A stretch of 64,000 nt of DNA from Lachnospiraceae bacterium (GCA_029007885.1 JAQXIR010000024.1:1-64000), one strand, 5' to 3'. Positions 51,701 to 61,021 are shown, counted from the stretch's first letter. The notes: generated by a model not told the origin, from the sequence alone. Numbers and translations: made by a program.

Positions 51701-52364
51701 GACAGTTTCGGAATTAAAAAGTGCGGCAATGGCCGGCCATTTTGAACAGGCAAAGACAGAACAGGGAACTTGTCTGTTATTTCCGCAGGAAGAAATGACC
51801 CCTTGTATTCCGAAATTTGCAAGCAGCGAGAGCAAGGTCAGCGGAAGTGCCAGAGGAAGCGCTTATCACCGAATTATGGAAGTACTTGATTATGAGGCTG
51901 CTTTGGACGCGGCAGAAAAGGAAAAATGGGTAACCGAAAATCTTTTGCATCTTGAAAACAGCGGACGCATCACCAGTGAAGAGGCAGATATGATAAATCC
52001 GAAAAAAGTTGCCCTCTTTTTGGAACAGCCGCTTGCAATGCAGATGGCGGCGGCACAAAAACAGGGCGAACTTTACAGGGAGCAGCCGTTTGTACTCGGT
52101 GTTGAGGCAAAACGACTTTCCCGGGATTTCCCGGAAGGTGAAACGGTTCTTGTTCAGGGAATTATTGATGTCTATTTCATTGAAAACAACACAATCACAT
52201 TGCTGGATTACAAAACCGATGTTGTAAAGACCGGTGAAGAATTGAAAAAGCGTTACGCAGCACAACTTTACTATTATGCGGAAGCACTGGAACGTATTAC
52301 GGGTCTTACAGTAAAGGAAAAATTGATTTATTCCTTTACGCTGGGATGTGTGATTTCGCTATAA
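48723..52364 (+). CDS. addA: Helicase-exonuclease AddAB subunit AddA
   Basis: UvrD-like AAAGSGKTTVLVERII, VDEYQDSNLVQ, RIMSIHKSKGLEFPICF; C-terminal LLDYKTD nuclease motif. Confidence 0.96.
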   Translation: MMGVCFTEDQLKVITLRERNILVSAAAGSGKTTVLVERIIQLISDEKHPVDIDRLLVVTFTNAAAASMREKISDAIAAKLSEQPQNEHLQKQATLLHNALITTIHSFCLFLIRNNFNDIGLDPGFRVADEGEIKLLQETVMQDLLEELFAKQDAAFLKMADRFITGNTMNGLTQILFSLYKHAMSDPFPEEWLKRRLGDYHAETEEELQETEWMHFLDTFTKRNIEECMKTTKENIKICEQPDGPYMYLTALEQDIALLEKAQACSSFSQYCAFFEALSFAKLATKKDTSVDPLKRETVKAARDNMKDVMQDLRKKYYSASPASVLAGMAENEEIVRTLSETVMEFLKRFQAAKRDKKLIDFSDMEHLALQILLVKEDGRYVPSKTALDYRSYFKEIMVDEYQDSNLVQEWILKTVSGEDDGCFNRFMVGDVKQSIYKFRLACPQIFMEKYDTYQKEESKTQRIDLSQNYRSRKEVIEGVNTLFYRLMDRELGEVVYDKECALYPGAQFPQEEAGKPSQYLPEILLIEKDDSKRSKQEQEAEAIAGRIREMIQTLQVRNEEDGTMRKASYRDIVILLRNNSGWDEVFKKVLEQEGIPVCIATKTGYFSTNEIRTVMNFLRVVDNPRQDIPLFGTMKSCFGKFSDEETAYIRAVGGENLYEALQLYAKRKTQDAKETELSLKCQRFLSFLQKYRNMVSYEPIHKILRKLFLETGYLYEIAALPGGEQRLANVNMLLEKAENFEKTTYSGLFYFIRYMEQIQKYDVDYGEAGILDENADVVRIMSIHKSKGLEFPICFVAGLSKKFNMNDARESVICDTDYGIAMDYVNLEKRVKYSDLRKKVIAEKIRRDNLSEELRVLYVALTRAKEKLVLCGLTENIEKLLGKFKQEMPETEENKKVLPLSARLSAASYMEWIMAALYGENSSAQQEPCFIVRSVLPEETVNQQIDTKIAEDRKKEKLRVQMENREKPDEELVKQLHFRYAHENLQNLYTKTTVSELKSAAMAGHFEQAKTEQGTCLLFPQEEMTPCIPKFASSESKVSGSARGSAYHRIMEVLDYEAALDAAEKEKWVTENLLHLENSGRITSEEADMINPKKVALFLEQPLAMQMAAAQKQGELYREQPFVLGVEAKRLSRDFPEGETVLVQGIIDVYFIENNTITLLDYKTDVVKTGEELKKRYAAQLYYYAEALERITGLTVKEKLIYSFTLGCVISL

Positions 52365-52378
52365 CATCGGGAAAAACA

Positions 52379-52930
52379 TTAGGAAAGTGCCAACTCCTTA
52401 ATTCGCGCCAGTGCTTTTGAAACCGGCGGTAATAAAAGGAGAACAATCGTCAAAACTGCTTCCGGAACGATGTAAGTCATGTTATAGAGAATACCGGCCC
52501 AGATTGCGGCAATATTTCCACCAATATCACCGACATACGTTGTATAGAAAATCATACCGGAGATACAATGGAAAAGGAAACGTCCGAGCACACCTGCCAT
52601 ATAACCTTTGAGCAATCCGTGCTTTGATTTGCAGAAGAATCCGGATAATCCGAGAGCACCGAAAGCAAGCGGAAAATCAAGCAGTACCTGCAAAGGATGT
52701 ACAAAATACGGACCGACAATAAATTGCAGAATTCCGTAAGCGATTGCAGCAGTAAGACCGATTTTGGGGCCGTACCAGTATCCAATCAGGCTGACAATCA
52801 GCATGGAAAACAGCGTGATGCTTCCACCGTTTGGAAGTGACGGCAATTTAATGACGACTGAAATGACCGTAGCAAGTGCAATCGCCATTGCCGAGAAAAC
52901 GAGTTGCTTGGTTGTGAATTTTTTTGACAT
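52379..52930 (-). CDS. thiT: ECF transporter S component, thiamine type (ThiT-like)
   Basis: MSKKFTTKQLVFSAMAIALATVISVVIKLPSLPNGGSITLFSMLIVSLIGYWYGPKIGL...; downstream of a TPP riboswitch. Confidence 0.85.
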   Translation of the reverse strand: MSKKFTTKQLVFSAMAIALATVISVVIKLPSLPNGGSITLFSMLIVSLIGYWYGPKIGLTAAIAYGILQFIVGPYFVHPLQVLLDFPLAFGALGLSGFFCKSKHGLLKGYMAGVLGRFLFHCISGMIFYTTYVGDIGGNIAAIWAGILYNMTYIVPEAVLTIVLLLLPPVSKALARIKELALS

Positions 52931-52937
52931 AAAAAAA

Positions 52938-52960
52938 CCTCCTTGTCATGCCATAGGAGG
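52938..52960 (-). promoter_or_regulatory. SD-containing hairpin with adjacent U7 tract (expression platform of TPP riboswitch)
   Basis: RNA-sense CCUCCU-N11-AGGAGG then UUUUUUU then AUG start. Confidence 0.6.
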
Positions 52961-53004
52961 AAGTTCATGAACAGAAAATGCCCAATAAGTGCATTTTCAC
53001 ATTT

Positions 53005-53095
53005 ATGTGCTTCCTTACGCCGGTATTATCCGGTTCAAGTAGTGAGGGTTAGAATCTTACGATTCAATCTCAGCATAAGCTCCCCTAGCATGTTT
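53005..53095 (-). ncRNA. TPP (THI-box) riboswitch aptamer
   Basis: RNA-sense GGGGAGCUUAUGCUGAGAUUGAAUCGUAAGAUUCUAACCCUCACUACUUGAACCGGAUAAUACCGGCGUAAGGAAG: CUGAGA and GGAUAAUACCGGCG THI motifs. Confidence 0.93.
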
Positions 53096-53194
53096 TTTAT
53101 TTTAGGCATATGCCTTGCATACGCCTTTATTCTATATAAATGTACGGTGATTACTAAAAAATGTCAATAGAAAATATAAAGGAAGGACCTGTTC

Positions 53195-54712
53195 ATGTTT
53201 CGTTACATCTTATTTGATTTGGATGGTACACTGACCGATCCCAAAATCGGTATTACAACCTGCGTACAGTATGCCTTGAAAAGTTTTGGAATCGAAGAAG
53301 AAAACCTTGATAAATTGGAACCTTTTATCGGGCCGCCTCTTACAGACAGCTTTGAACGGTTTTATGGATTTTCAAAGGAAGATGCAAAAAAGGCGGTTGA
53401 AAAGTATCGGGAACGGTTTTCAACAATCGGATTGTATGAGAATGAAATTTATCCGGGAGTACGGGAAATGCTTGATTCCCTTTCCGGGAAAGGAATTCGT
53501 CTGGCTGTTGCATCCAGCAAACCTACGGTTTTTGTGGAAAAGATTTTAGTACATTTTAAAATCAGAGAATATTTTTCGGTGGTCGTCGGCAGTGAACTGG
53601 ACGGAAGAAGAAGTAAGAAAGAAGAAGTTGTAAGCGAAGCCTTACGTCAGCTTGGTGTAACGGAAGAGGAAAAATCACTCTGTGCAATGGTCGGAGACCG
53701 GAATTTTGATGTATTCGGTGCCAAGCAGCAGGGCGTTGTTCCGGTTGCAGTCTCCTATGGATATGCACAGGGAAATGAACTGGAGGAAGCAGGAGCTTCT
53801 TTTATTGCAAAAGATGTTTGGTCATTGTCACAATATTTGATGAACGGAGAAAAGAAGAGATACTCTTTCTTTGAACCTTTTGCGATAAGGGTGAAGGAAT
53901 TGCCACAACCGGAAAAAACATCCTTTCTTCGTGCATTCAGCGTAATAGCACCGATTTTGATTTACTATGTTGTCAATAATCTGACGATTTTTTTGTTCGC
54001 TTATTTTGTCGGATGGCTGGCGGGGAAGCAGGGTATCCTTTTAGAACTTTCCGTATGGCTTTCCGGACATTCGACACTCGTTTCCGCACTGATGAAGTTT
54101 GTGGCAATGATGCTTGGCGCAGGTATTCTGATTCCTGCCTTTTTACAGGAAAATCCTGTCATTTTTCCGGAAAAGAACTGTCAAAAAGACATCCCTGTAA
54201 TTATTTGCCTCGGAATTAGTGCGGCGGTATTTGCCAATGTTCTTTTTTTCCTTCTTCAGATAACAGGGAGTTTTGAGAGTTTTTCCAAAGTTTCTTCTTC
54301 ACAGTTTTCTCTGCCTGTCTGGGGTGGGATTGTGCTGTACGGGCTGGTTTCACCGCTTGCGGAAGAACTTGTTTTCAGAGGAGTTGTCTATAATCGTTTC
54401 AGACGGCAGTATCCGTTTGTGATTGCTTTTTTGGCATCTGCCTTTTTATTCGGCATTTTCCATGGAAATCTTGTACAGGCACTCTACGGATTTTTACTGG
54501 GGCTTTTGATTCTCTGGCTCTATGAAAAGTATGGCGCTTTTCTCATTCCGTTTCTTGTACATTCATCAGCCAATATCATTATTTATGTGCTGATGGGGAC
54601 AAAATCTTTACAAAATGTCATTATGACAATTCCTTTTTGCATGTTGAGCGGTCTTGTGACAGTAGCATTAATTGTGTGTATATTGCGCAAAAGGAAAGAA
54701 AACTTGCATTAA
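53195..54712 (+). CDS. HAD family hydrolase fused to a CPBP/Abi-type intramembrane protease domain
   Basis: N-term FDLDGTLTD, ASSKP, MVGDRNFDVFGAK; C-term EELVFRGVVYNRF, FGIFHGN, FLVHSSANI with multiple TMs, one uninterrupted 505-aa frame. Confidence 0.88.
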   Translation: MFRYILFDLDGTLTDPKIGITTCVQYALKSFGIEEENLDKLEPFIGPPLTDSFERFYGFSKEDAKKAVEKYRERFSTIGLYENEIYPGVREMLDSLSGKGIRLAVASSKPTVFVEKILVHFKIREYFSVVVGSELDGRRSKKEEVVSEALRQLGVTEEEKSLCAMVGDRNFDVFGAKQQGVVPVAVSYGYAQGNELEEAGASFIAKDVWSLSQYLMNGEKKRYSFFEPFAIRVKELPQPEKTSFLRAFSVIAPILIYYVVNNLTIFLFAYFVGWLAGKQGILLELSVWLSGHSTLVSALMKFVAMMLGAGILIPAFLQENPVIFPEKNCQKDIPVIICLGISAAVFANVLFFLLQITGSFESFSKVSSSQFSLPVWGGIVLYGLVSPLAEELVFRGVVYNRFRRQYPFVIAFLASAFLFGIFHGNLVQALYGFLLGLLILWLYEKYGAFLIPFLVHSSANIIIYVLMGTKSLQNVIMTIPFCMLSGLVTVALIVCILRKRKENLH

Positions 54713-54779
54713 AAACTGATAATTACAGCAAAATACACATAATTGTCAAATTATCAGAAAATTTATGAAAAATTTGTTA

Positions 54780-54808
54780 TTTACAAATGAAAACAACTGG
54801 TGTATGAT
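54780..54808 (+). promoter_or_regulatory. Candidate gltB promoter TTTACA-17-TATGAT
   Basis: Near-consensus -35/-10 with 17-bp spacing. Confidence 0.65.
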
Positions 54809-54817
54809 ACCATTCAA

Positions 54818-54864
54818 GGAGTCGCAAAGAAGCGCAGATACGCTTACTTTGCGACTCCTTTTTT
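54818..54864 (+). terminator. Strong intrinsic terminator (possible attenuator) between promoter and gltB
   Basis: GGAGTCGCAAAG / CTTTGCGACTCC 12-bp stem, inner AGCG-CAGATA-CGCT stem-loop, then TTTTTT. Confidence 0.85.
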
Positions 54865-54905
54865 GCATGAATCAATGAACAATTGTGAAATAGGAGGAGC
54901 AATTT

Positions 54906-57900
54906 ATGTTTGATACAAAAAAGCCGGTTGCAGAAGAGTCACCGTTATATCAGAAAGAATTTGAACATGATAACTGTGGTATCGGTGCCTGTGTCAATAT
55001 CAAGGGAAAGAAATCCAGAACAACGGTAGAGAATGCGCTGAAAATTGTTGAGAATCTGGAGCATCGTGCCGGTAAAGATGCAGAAGGAAAGACAGGTGAC
55101 GGTGTCGGCATCTTATTGCAGATTTGCCATAAATTCTTCAAGAGAGTTGCCAAAGAGGCAGAAATTGAAATCGGCGAAGAACGTGAGTATGGTGTCGGTA
55201 TGTTCTTTTTCCCGCAGAATGAACTCAAACGAAACCAAAGTAAAAAAATGTTTGAGATTATTGTAGAGAAGGAAGGCATGGAGTTTTTGGGATGGAGAGA
55301 AGTTCCGATTGCTCCGAACGTATTAGGACATAAAGCAGTAGAGTGTATGCCATGCATTATGCAGGGATTTGTAAAGAAACCTGCCGATGTGGAAAAAGGC
55401 ATTGATTTTGACAGACGCCTTTATATTGTACGGCGTGTATTTGAACAGTCTACGGATGTTACATATGTGGTTTCGTTATCCAGCAGAACCATTGTTTATA
55501 AAGGGATGTTTTTAGTAGGTCAGCTGCGTACATTCTATCCTGACTTACAATGCAAGGACTATGAATCGGCAATTGCCATTGTGCATTCCCGTTTCTCCAC
55601 AAATACCAACCCGAGCTGGGAGAGAGCACATCCGAACCGTTTCATCGTACACAACGGAGAGATTAATACGATTCGCGGCAATGCAGATAAGATGCTCGCA
55701 CGCGAGGAAAATATGGAATCCGAGCATTTACACGGACAACTGCAGAAGGTGCTTCCGGCAATCAATGCATCCGGCTCTGACTCCGCAATGCTTGACAATA
55801 CACTGGAATTCCTTGTTATGAGCGGTATGGACCTTCCGCTTGCCGTCATGATTACCATTCCGGAACCATGGGCAAATAACAAGGCGATGTCACAGAAAAA
55901 GAGAGATTTTTACCAGTATTATGCAACAATGATGGAACCGTGGGACGGACCGGCATCCATAATTTTCTCTGACGGAGATGTGATGGGCGCAGTGCTTGAC
56001 CGTAACGGACTTCGTCCTTCCCGCTATATGATTACGGATGACGATGAACTGATTCTTTCCTCCGAAGTTGGGGTTTTGCCGATTGATCCTGGTAAAATTG
56101 TCGTAAAAGAAAGACTCCGTCCCGGCAAAATGCTCCTTGTCGATACCGTAAAACAAAGAGTCATTGATGATGAAGAAATCAAGGAATATTATGCGTCCAG
56201 ACAGCCGTACGGCGAATGGCTTGACAGTAATCTTGTTGCGTTAAAGGATTTGAAGATTCCAAACATGAGTGTTCCGGAACTTACTTATGAAGAACGCCAG
56301 CGTTTACAGAAAGCATTCGGATACTCTTATGAAGAATTGAAATCTTCAATACTTCCGATGGCAAAAAACGGAGCAGAAGCAATTGCCTCCATGGGTGTGG
56401 ATACGCCGCTTCCGGTTTTAAGCAAAACAAATCGCCCGTTGTTCGGATATTTTAAACAGCTTTTTGCACAGGTTACCAATCCGCCGATTGATGCAATTCG
56501 GGAAGAGATTGTTACTTCCACAACGGTGTATCTGGGAACAGAAGGAAACTTATTGGAAGAATCCCCGAAAAACTGTAATATTTTGAAAATTCACAATCCG
56601 ATTTTAACCAATACGGACTTGTTGAAAATCAAGAGTATGAAAGTAGACGGCTTCCTTCCGGAAGTAATCTCTATTGTTTACTACAAAAATACAAGCCTTG
56701 AACGGGCTATTGAGAAATTGTTTGTAGAAGTGGACCGTGCATTCAGGGACGGTGCTAATGTCATTATTCTTTCTGACAGAGGGGTAGATGAAAACCATGT
56801 TGCCATTCCATCCTTACTTGCGGTTTCTGCATTAAACCAGCATCTGGTTGATACGAAGAAACGGACAAGTATCGCATTAATCCTTGAGTCCGGAGAACCC
56901 AGAGAAGTTCATGACTTTGCGACACTGCTCGGATATGGTGCCTGCGCAATCAACCCGTATCTGGCACTCGAATCCATTAAGGAATTGATTGAAAACAAAA
57001 TGCTGGATAAAGATTATTATGCAGCGGTAGACGATTATAACAATGCCATTCTGCATGGTATTGTAAAGATCGCTTCGAAAATGGGAATCTCTACCATACA
57101 GTCCTACCAGGGAGCACAGATTTTTGAAGCAATCGGAATTGATAAGGAAGTCATTAACAAATATTTCCGGAATACGGTATGTCGTATTGGCGGAATTACC
57201 ATCAAAGATATTGAAAAAGAAGTGGATGAACGTCATTCGCTTGCATTTGATCCGCTCGGACTTGATACGGATTTGACCTTGGATAGTCCCGGACTTCACA
57301 AGATGAGAAGCGGTGCGGATGAACATCTGTATAATCCTGCAACCATCCATCTTTTACAGGAGGCTACAAGACGCGGAGACTACGATTTGTTTAAGCAATA
57401 TACAGCACTGGTAACGGATGAAGACTGCGTCAGAAATCTGCGGGGACTGATGGATTTCAAATATCCGAAGAAAGGAGTTCCGATTGAAGAAGTAGAAAGC
57501 GTGGATTCTATCGTAACACGTTTCAAAACAGGTGCGATGTCCTACGGTTCGATTTCCAAAGAGGCACATGAAACACTGGCAATTGCAATGAATAAACTGC
57601 ACGGTAAATCAAACTCCGGAGAAGGTGGAGAAGACCTTGACCGCATGCAGATTGGTGCGGACGGATTAGACAGAGGTTCCGCAATCAAGCAGGTCGCAAG
57701 CGGACGCTTTGGTGTAACCAGCCGTTACTTAGTCAGTGCAAAAGAACTGCAGATTAAGATGGCACAGGGAGCAAAACCGGGAGAAGGAGGACACCTTCCG
57801 GGTGGAAAGGTATACCCGTGGATTGCAAAGACAAGACATTCAACACCGGGAGTATCGTTAATCTCTCCGCCACCGCATCATGATATTTACTCAATTGAAG

Positions 57901-59450
57901 ACCTTGCTCAGTTAATATACGACTTAAAGAATGCAAACATGGATGCAAGAATTTCCGTAAAACTGGTATCTGAGGCGGGAGTCGGTACCGTAGCGGCCGG
58001 CGTTGCAAAAGCAGGTGCACAGGTTATCTTAGTATCAGGTTATGACGGAGGTACCGGTGCGGCACCGAAGAACTCCATCCATAATGCGGGTCTTCCGTGG
58101 GAACTTGGTCTGGCGGAGACACACCAGACACTGATTCAGAACGGACTGCGTAATAAGGTACGAATTGAAACAGACGGAAAACTGATGAGTGGCCGTGATG
58201 TTGCGATTGCAGCGGCACTCGGTGCGGAAGAATTCGGATTTGCAACAGCACCGCTCGTAACGATGGGATGCGTCATGATGAGGGTATGTAACCTCGATAC
58301 CTGTCCGGTCGGCATTGCAACCCAGAACCCGAAACTGCGTAAGAATTTCCGCGGGAAACCGGAATATGTTATCAACTTTATGCGGTTCATTGCTCAGGAA
58401 CTTCGTGAGTATATGGCAAAACTGGGAGTACGCAGTGTCGATGAACTCGTAGGAAGAACAGATCTTCTTGAAATGAGAGAAAATCTGCCGGAGAATTTAA
58501 AACAGATTAACCTTGATACCATTTTAAAGAATCCGTATACAAAGATGAAAGGTATTACATTTGACCCGAAACATGTATATGACTTTAAACTGGAAAACAC
58601 AAAAGATATTAAAATTTTGAAAGAACAGATTTTGCCGGCAATTAAAGCAGGAAAGAGCCGCAGTGTAGAAGTGGAAGTTACCAACACAGATCGTACTTTT
58701 GGTACGATTATCGGTTCCGAGATTACGAAACAGTGTGGTGATAATCTTGCGGAAGATACCTATCATATCCGGTGTAACGGTGCCGGCGGCCAAAGTTTTG
58801 GTGCATTTATTCCGAAAGGGCTTACACTGGAACTGATTGGTGACAGTAACGACTATTTCGGAAAGGGATTATCAGGAGGTAAACTGATTGTTTATCCGCC
58901 GAAGGAATGTACGTTTAAACCGGAAGAAAACATTATTATCGGTAACGTAGCCCTGTATGGTGCAACCTCCGGAAAAGCATATATCAATGGTGTGGCAGGA
59001 GAACGTTTTGCGGTTCGTAATTCCGGTGCGATTGCGGTCGTGGAAGGTGTCGGCGACCATGGATGTGAGTATATGACAGGTGGACGTGTTGTCGTGCTCG
59101 GCAAAACCGGTAAAAACTTTGCAGCAGGAATGAGCGGCGGTATTGCCTATGTTCTGGACGAAGAAAATGATCTTTATACCAGAATGAATAAGGAACTTGT
59201 TTCTTCCCATGAGATAACATCAAAGTATGATGTTCAGGAATTGAAAGAAATGATAAAAGACCATGTGGCAAATACAAATTCGGCAAAAGGAAAAGAAATT
59301 TTAAATAATTTCTCTGAATATCTGCCGAAGTTTAAGAAAATCATTCCGCATGACTATGAGAAGATGATGAAAGCCATCGTAGAAATGGAAGAAAAAGGAC
59401 TTAGTGCGGAGCAGGCACAGATTGAAGCATTCTACGCAAATAAAAAGTAA
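54906..59450 (+). CDS. gltB: Glutamate synthase large subunit
   Basis: 1514 aa; HDNCGIGACVNIKGKKSR..., central FMN/Fe-S domain KPGEGGHLPGGKVYPWIAKTRHSTPGVSLISPPPHHDIYSIEDLAQLIYDLK, C-terminal GXGXG domain. Confidence 0.97.
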   Translation: MFDTKKPVAEESPLYQKEFEHDNCGIGACVNIKGKKSRTTVENALKIVENLEHRAGKDAEGKTGDGVGILLQICHKFFKRVAKEAEIEIGEEREYGVGMFFFPQNELKRNQSKKMFEIIVEKEGMEFLGWREVPIAPNVLGHKAVECMPCIMQGFVKKPADVEKGIDFDRRLYIVRRVFEQSTDVTYVVSLSSRTIVYKGMFLVGQLRTFYPDLQCKDYESAIAIVHSRFSTNTNPSWERAHPNRFIVHNGEINTIRGNADKMLAREENMESEHLHGQLQKVLPAINASGSDSAMLDNTLEFLVMSGMDLPLAVMITIPEPWANNKAMSQKKRDFYQYYATMMEPWDGPASIIFSDGDVMGAVLDRNGLRPSRYMITDDDELILSSEVGVLPIDPGKIVVKERLRPGKMLLVDTVKQRVIDDEEIKEYYASRQPYGEWLDSNLVALKDLKIPNMSVPELTYEERQRLQKAFGYSYEELKSSILPMAKNGAEAIASMGVDTPLPVLSKTNRPLFGYFKQLFAQVTNPPIDAIREEIVTSTTVYLGTEGNLLEESPKNCNILKIHNPILTNTDLLKIKSMKVDGFLPEVISIVYYKNTSLERAIEKLFVEVDRAFRDGANVIILSDRGVDENHVAIPSLLAVSALNQHLVDTKKRTSIALILESGEPREVHDFATLLGYGACAINPYLALESIKELIENKMLDKDYYAAVDDYNNAILHGIVKIASKMGISTIQSYQGAQIFEAIGIDKEVINKYFRNTVCRIGGITIKDIEKEVDERHSLAFDPLGLDTDLTLDSPGLHKMRSGADEHLYNPATIHLLQEATRRGDYDLFKQYTALVTDEDCVRNLRGLMDFKYPKKGVPIEEVESVDSIVTRFKTGAMSYGSISKEAHETLAIAMNKLHGKSNSGEGGEDLDRMQIGADGLDRGSAIKQVASGRFGVTSRYLVSAKELQIKMAQGAKPGEGGHLPGGKVYPWIAKTRHSTPGVSLISPPPHHDIYSIEDLAQLIYDLKNANMDARISVKLVSEAGVGTVAAGVAKAGAQVILVSGYDGGTGAAPKNSIHNAGLPWELGLAETHQTLIQNGLRNKVRIETDGKLMSGRDVAIAAALGAEEFGFATAPLVTMGCVMMRVCNLDTCPVGIATQNPKLRKNFRGKPEYVINFMRFIAQELREYMAKLGVRSVDELVGRTDLLEMRENLPENLKQINLDTILKNPYTKMKGITFDPKHVYDFKLENTKDIKILKEQILPAIKAGKSRSVEVEVTNTDRTFGTIIGSEITKQCGDNLAEDTYHIRCNGAGGQSFGAFIPKGLTLELIGDSNDYFGKGLSGGKLIVYPPKECTFKPEENIIIGNVALYGATSGKAYINGVAGERFAVRNSGAIAVVEGVGDHGCEYMTGGRVVVLGKTGKNFAAGMSGGIAYVLDEENDLYTRMNKELVSSHEITSKYDVQELKEMIKDHVANTNSAKGKEILNNFSEYLPKFKKIIPHDYEKMMKAIVEMEEKGLSAEQAQIEAFYANKK

Positions 59451-59467
59451 TAAAGGAGAGACAAAAA

Positions 59468-60961
59468 ATGGGAAAGCCAACTGGATTTATGGAGTTTGAA
59501 CGTGAAGTATCCAAAGCACAAAAACCTACGGAACGTATCAAACACTTTAATGAATTTCATACGCATCTGCCGAAAGAAAAGCAGCAGTTGCAGGGCGCAC
59601 GCTGTATGGATTGCGGTGTACCATACTGTCAATCCGGAATGACTTTATGCGGAATGACATCAGGGTGTCCGTTACACAATCTGGTACCGGAATGGAATGA
59701 TCTTGTCTATACCGGTAACTGGCAACAGGCATATAAACGACTGCTAAAAACAAACAATTTTCCGGAGTTTACGTCAAGAGTATGTCCGGCACTCTGTGAG
59801 GCAGCATGTACCTGCGGACTTGAAGGAGACCCGGTTTCTACGAAGGAAAATGAATATGCCATTATTGAAAATGCTTATGCGGAAGGACTTGCAAAAGCAA
59901 ATCCGCCCAAAAACAGGACGGGGAAAAAGATTGCGGTAGTAGGCAGCGGCCCATCCGGACTTGCGGCAGCAGACCTATTAAACAGAAGAGGACACAGTGT
60001 AACGGTTTTTGAACGCAGTGACAGAGTCGGGGGACTTCTGATGTACGGAATCCCGAACATGAAACTGGAAAAACAGATTATTGACCGCAAGATTTCCATT
60101 ATGAAAGAAGAAGGAATCACTTTCGTGACCAATACCGATATCGGAAAGAATAAGAAGGCAGAAGATCTGTTAAAAGAATTTGACCGTGTACTGCTTGCCT
60201 GCGGTTCTTCCAATCCTCGTGATATTAAAGCTGAAGGCAGAGATGCAAAAGGAATTTATTTTGCGGTAGATTTCTTAAAAGCCAATACCAAAAGTCTGTT
60301 AGATTCCGATTTTAAGGATAAAAAGTATGTCGACACGAATGGAAAAGATGTGGTTATCATCGGCGGTGGTGATACCGGAAATGACTGTGTCGGAACCAGC
60401 ATCCGTCACGGAGCAAAGAGCGTGACACAGATAGAAATGATGCCGAAAGCACCGGATGTCCGCGCCGAAAACAATCCATGGCCGGAATGGCCGAAAATCT
60501 GCAAGACAGATTATGGTCAGGAAGAAGCGATTGCCGTTTACGGACACGATCCAAGAATTTATGAGTCGACCGTGAAAGAATTTATCAAAGATAAAGAAGG
60601 CAATCTTACGGGAGTCAAAATCGTAAAGCTTTCCTGGGAAAAGGATAAAGCGACAGGCCGCATGAATATGAAAGAAATTGCGGGCAGTGAGCAGATACTT
60701 CCGGCACAGATTGTTCTGATAGCGGCAGGATTTTTGGGCAGTCAGAAGTATGTAACGGATGCATTTGGTGTTGAGGTAAACGAACGGACAAATGTAAAAA
60801 CAGATGCCGGTCATTATGCCACAAATGTTAAGAACGTATTTGTAACCGGGGATATGCACAGAGGACAGTCTCTTGTTGTATGGGCAATCCGTGAAGGACG
60901 GGAAGCAGCCCGGGATATTGATGAAAGTCTGATGGGATATACCAACTTGAATATTCAATAA
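59468..60961 (+). CDS. gltD: Glutamate synthase small subunit (NADPH, FAD/Fe-S oxidoreductase)
   Basis: MGKPTGFMEFEREVSKAQKPTERIKHFNEFH...RCMDCGVPYCQSG...VGSGPSGLAAADLLNRRGHSVTVFE. Confidence 0.97.
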   Translation: MGKPTGFMEFEREVSKAQKPTERIKHFNEFHTHLPKEKQQLQGARCMDCGVPYCQSGMTLCGMTSGCPLHNLVPEWNDLVYTGNWQQAYKRLLKTNNFPEFTSRVCPALCEAACTCGLEGDPVSTKENEYAIIENAYAEGLAKANPPKNRTGKKIAVVGSGPSGLAAADLLNRRGHSVTVFERSDRVGGLLMYGIPNMKLEKQIIDRKISIMKEEGITFVTNTDIGKNKKAEDLLKEFDRVLLACGSSNPRDIKAEGRDAKGIYFAVDFLKANTKSLLDSDFKDKKYVDTNGKDVVIIGGGDTGNDCVGTSIRHGAKSVTQIEMMPKAPDVRAENNPWPEWPKICKTDYGQEEAIAVYGHDPRIYESTVKEFIKDKEGNLTGVKIVKLSWEKDKATGRMNMKEIAGSEQILPAQIVLIAAGFLGSQKYVTDAFGVEVNERTNVKTDAGHYATNVKNVFVTGDMHRGQSLVVWAIREGREAARDIDESLMGYTNLNIQ

Positions 60962-60966
60962 TAAAA

Positions 60967-61008
60967 AAGACGCTATGCAAGGTTTTTAACCGTTTGCATA
61001 GCGTTTTT
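60967..61008. terminator. Bidirectional intrinsic terminator
   Basis: CGCTATGCAA...TTGCATAGCG followed by TTTTT; flanked by A-run. Confidence 0.8.
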
Positions 61009-61021
61009 CCATCGCTTTTTG

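Noticed and set aside
51777-52265. 162-aa minus ORF within addA
   Set aside because: Antisense to conserved AddA nuclease region; no coding evidence.
54716-54757. CTGATAATT...AATTATCAG inverted repeat downstream of the HAD-CPBP gene
   Set aside because: AT-rich 9-bp stem with a 24-nt loop and no T-run; too weak to call a terminator or regulatory RNA.
60299-60958. 219-aa minus-strand ORF antisense to gltD
   Set aside because: Lies wholly inside the well-supported gltD frame; low-complexity Cys/His/Phe-rich translation typical of antisense shadow ORFs.
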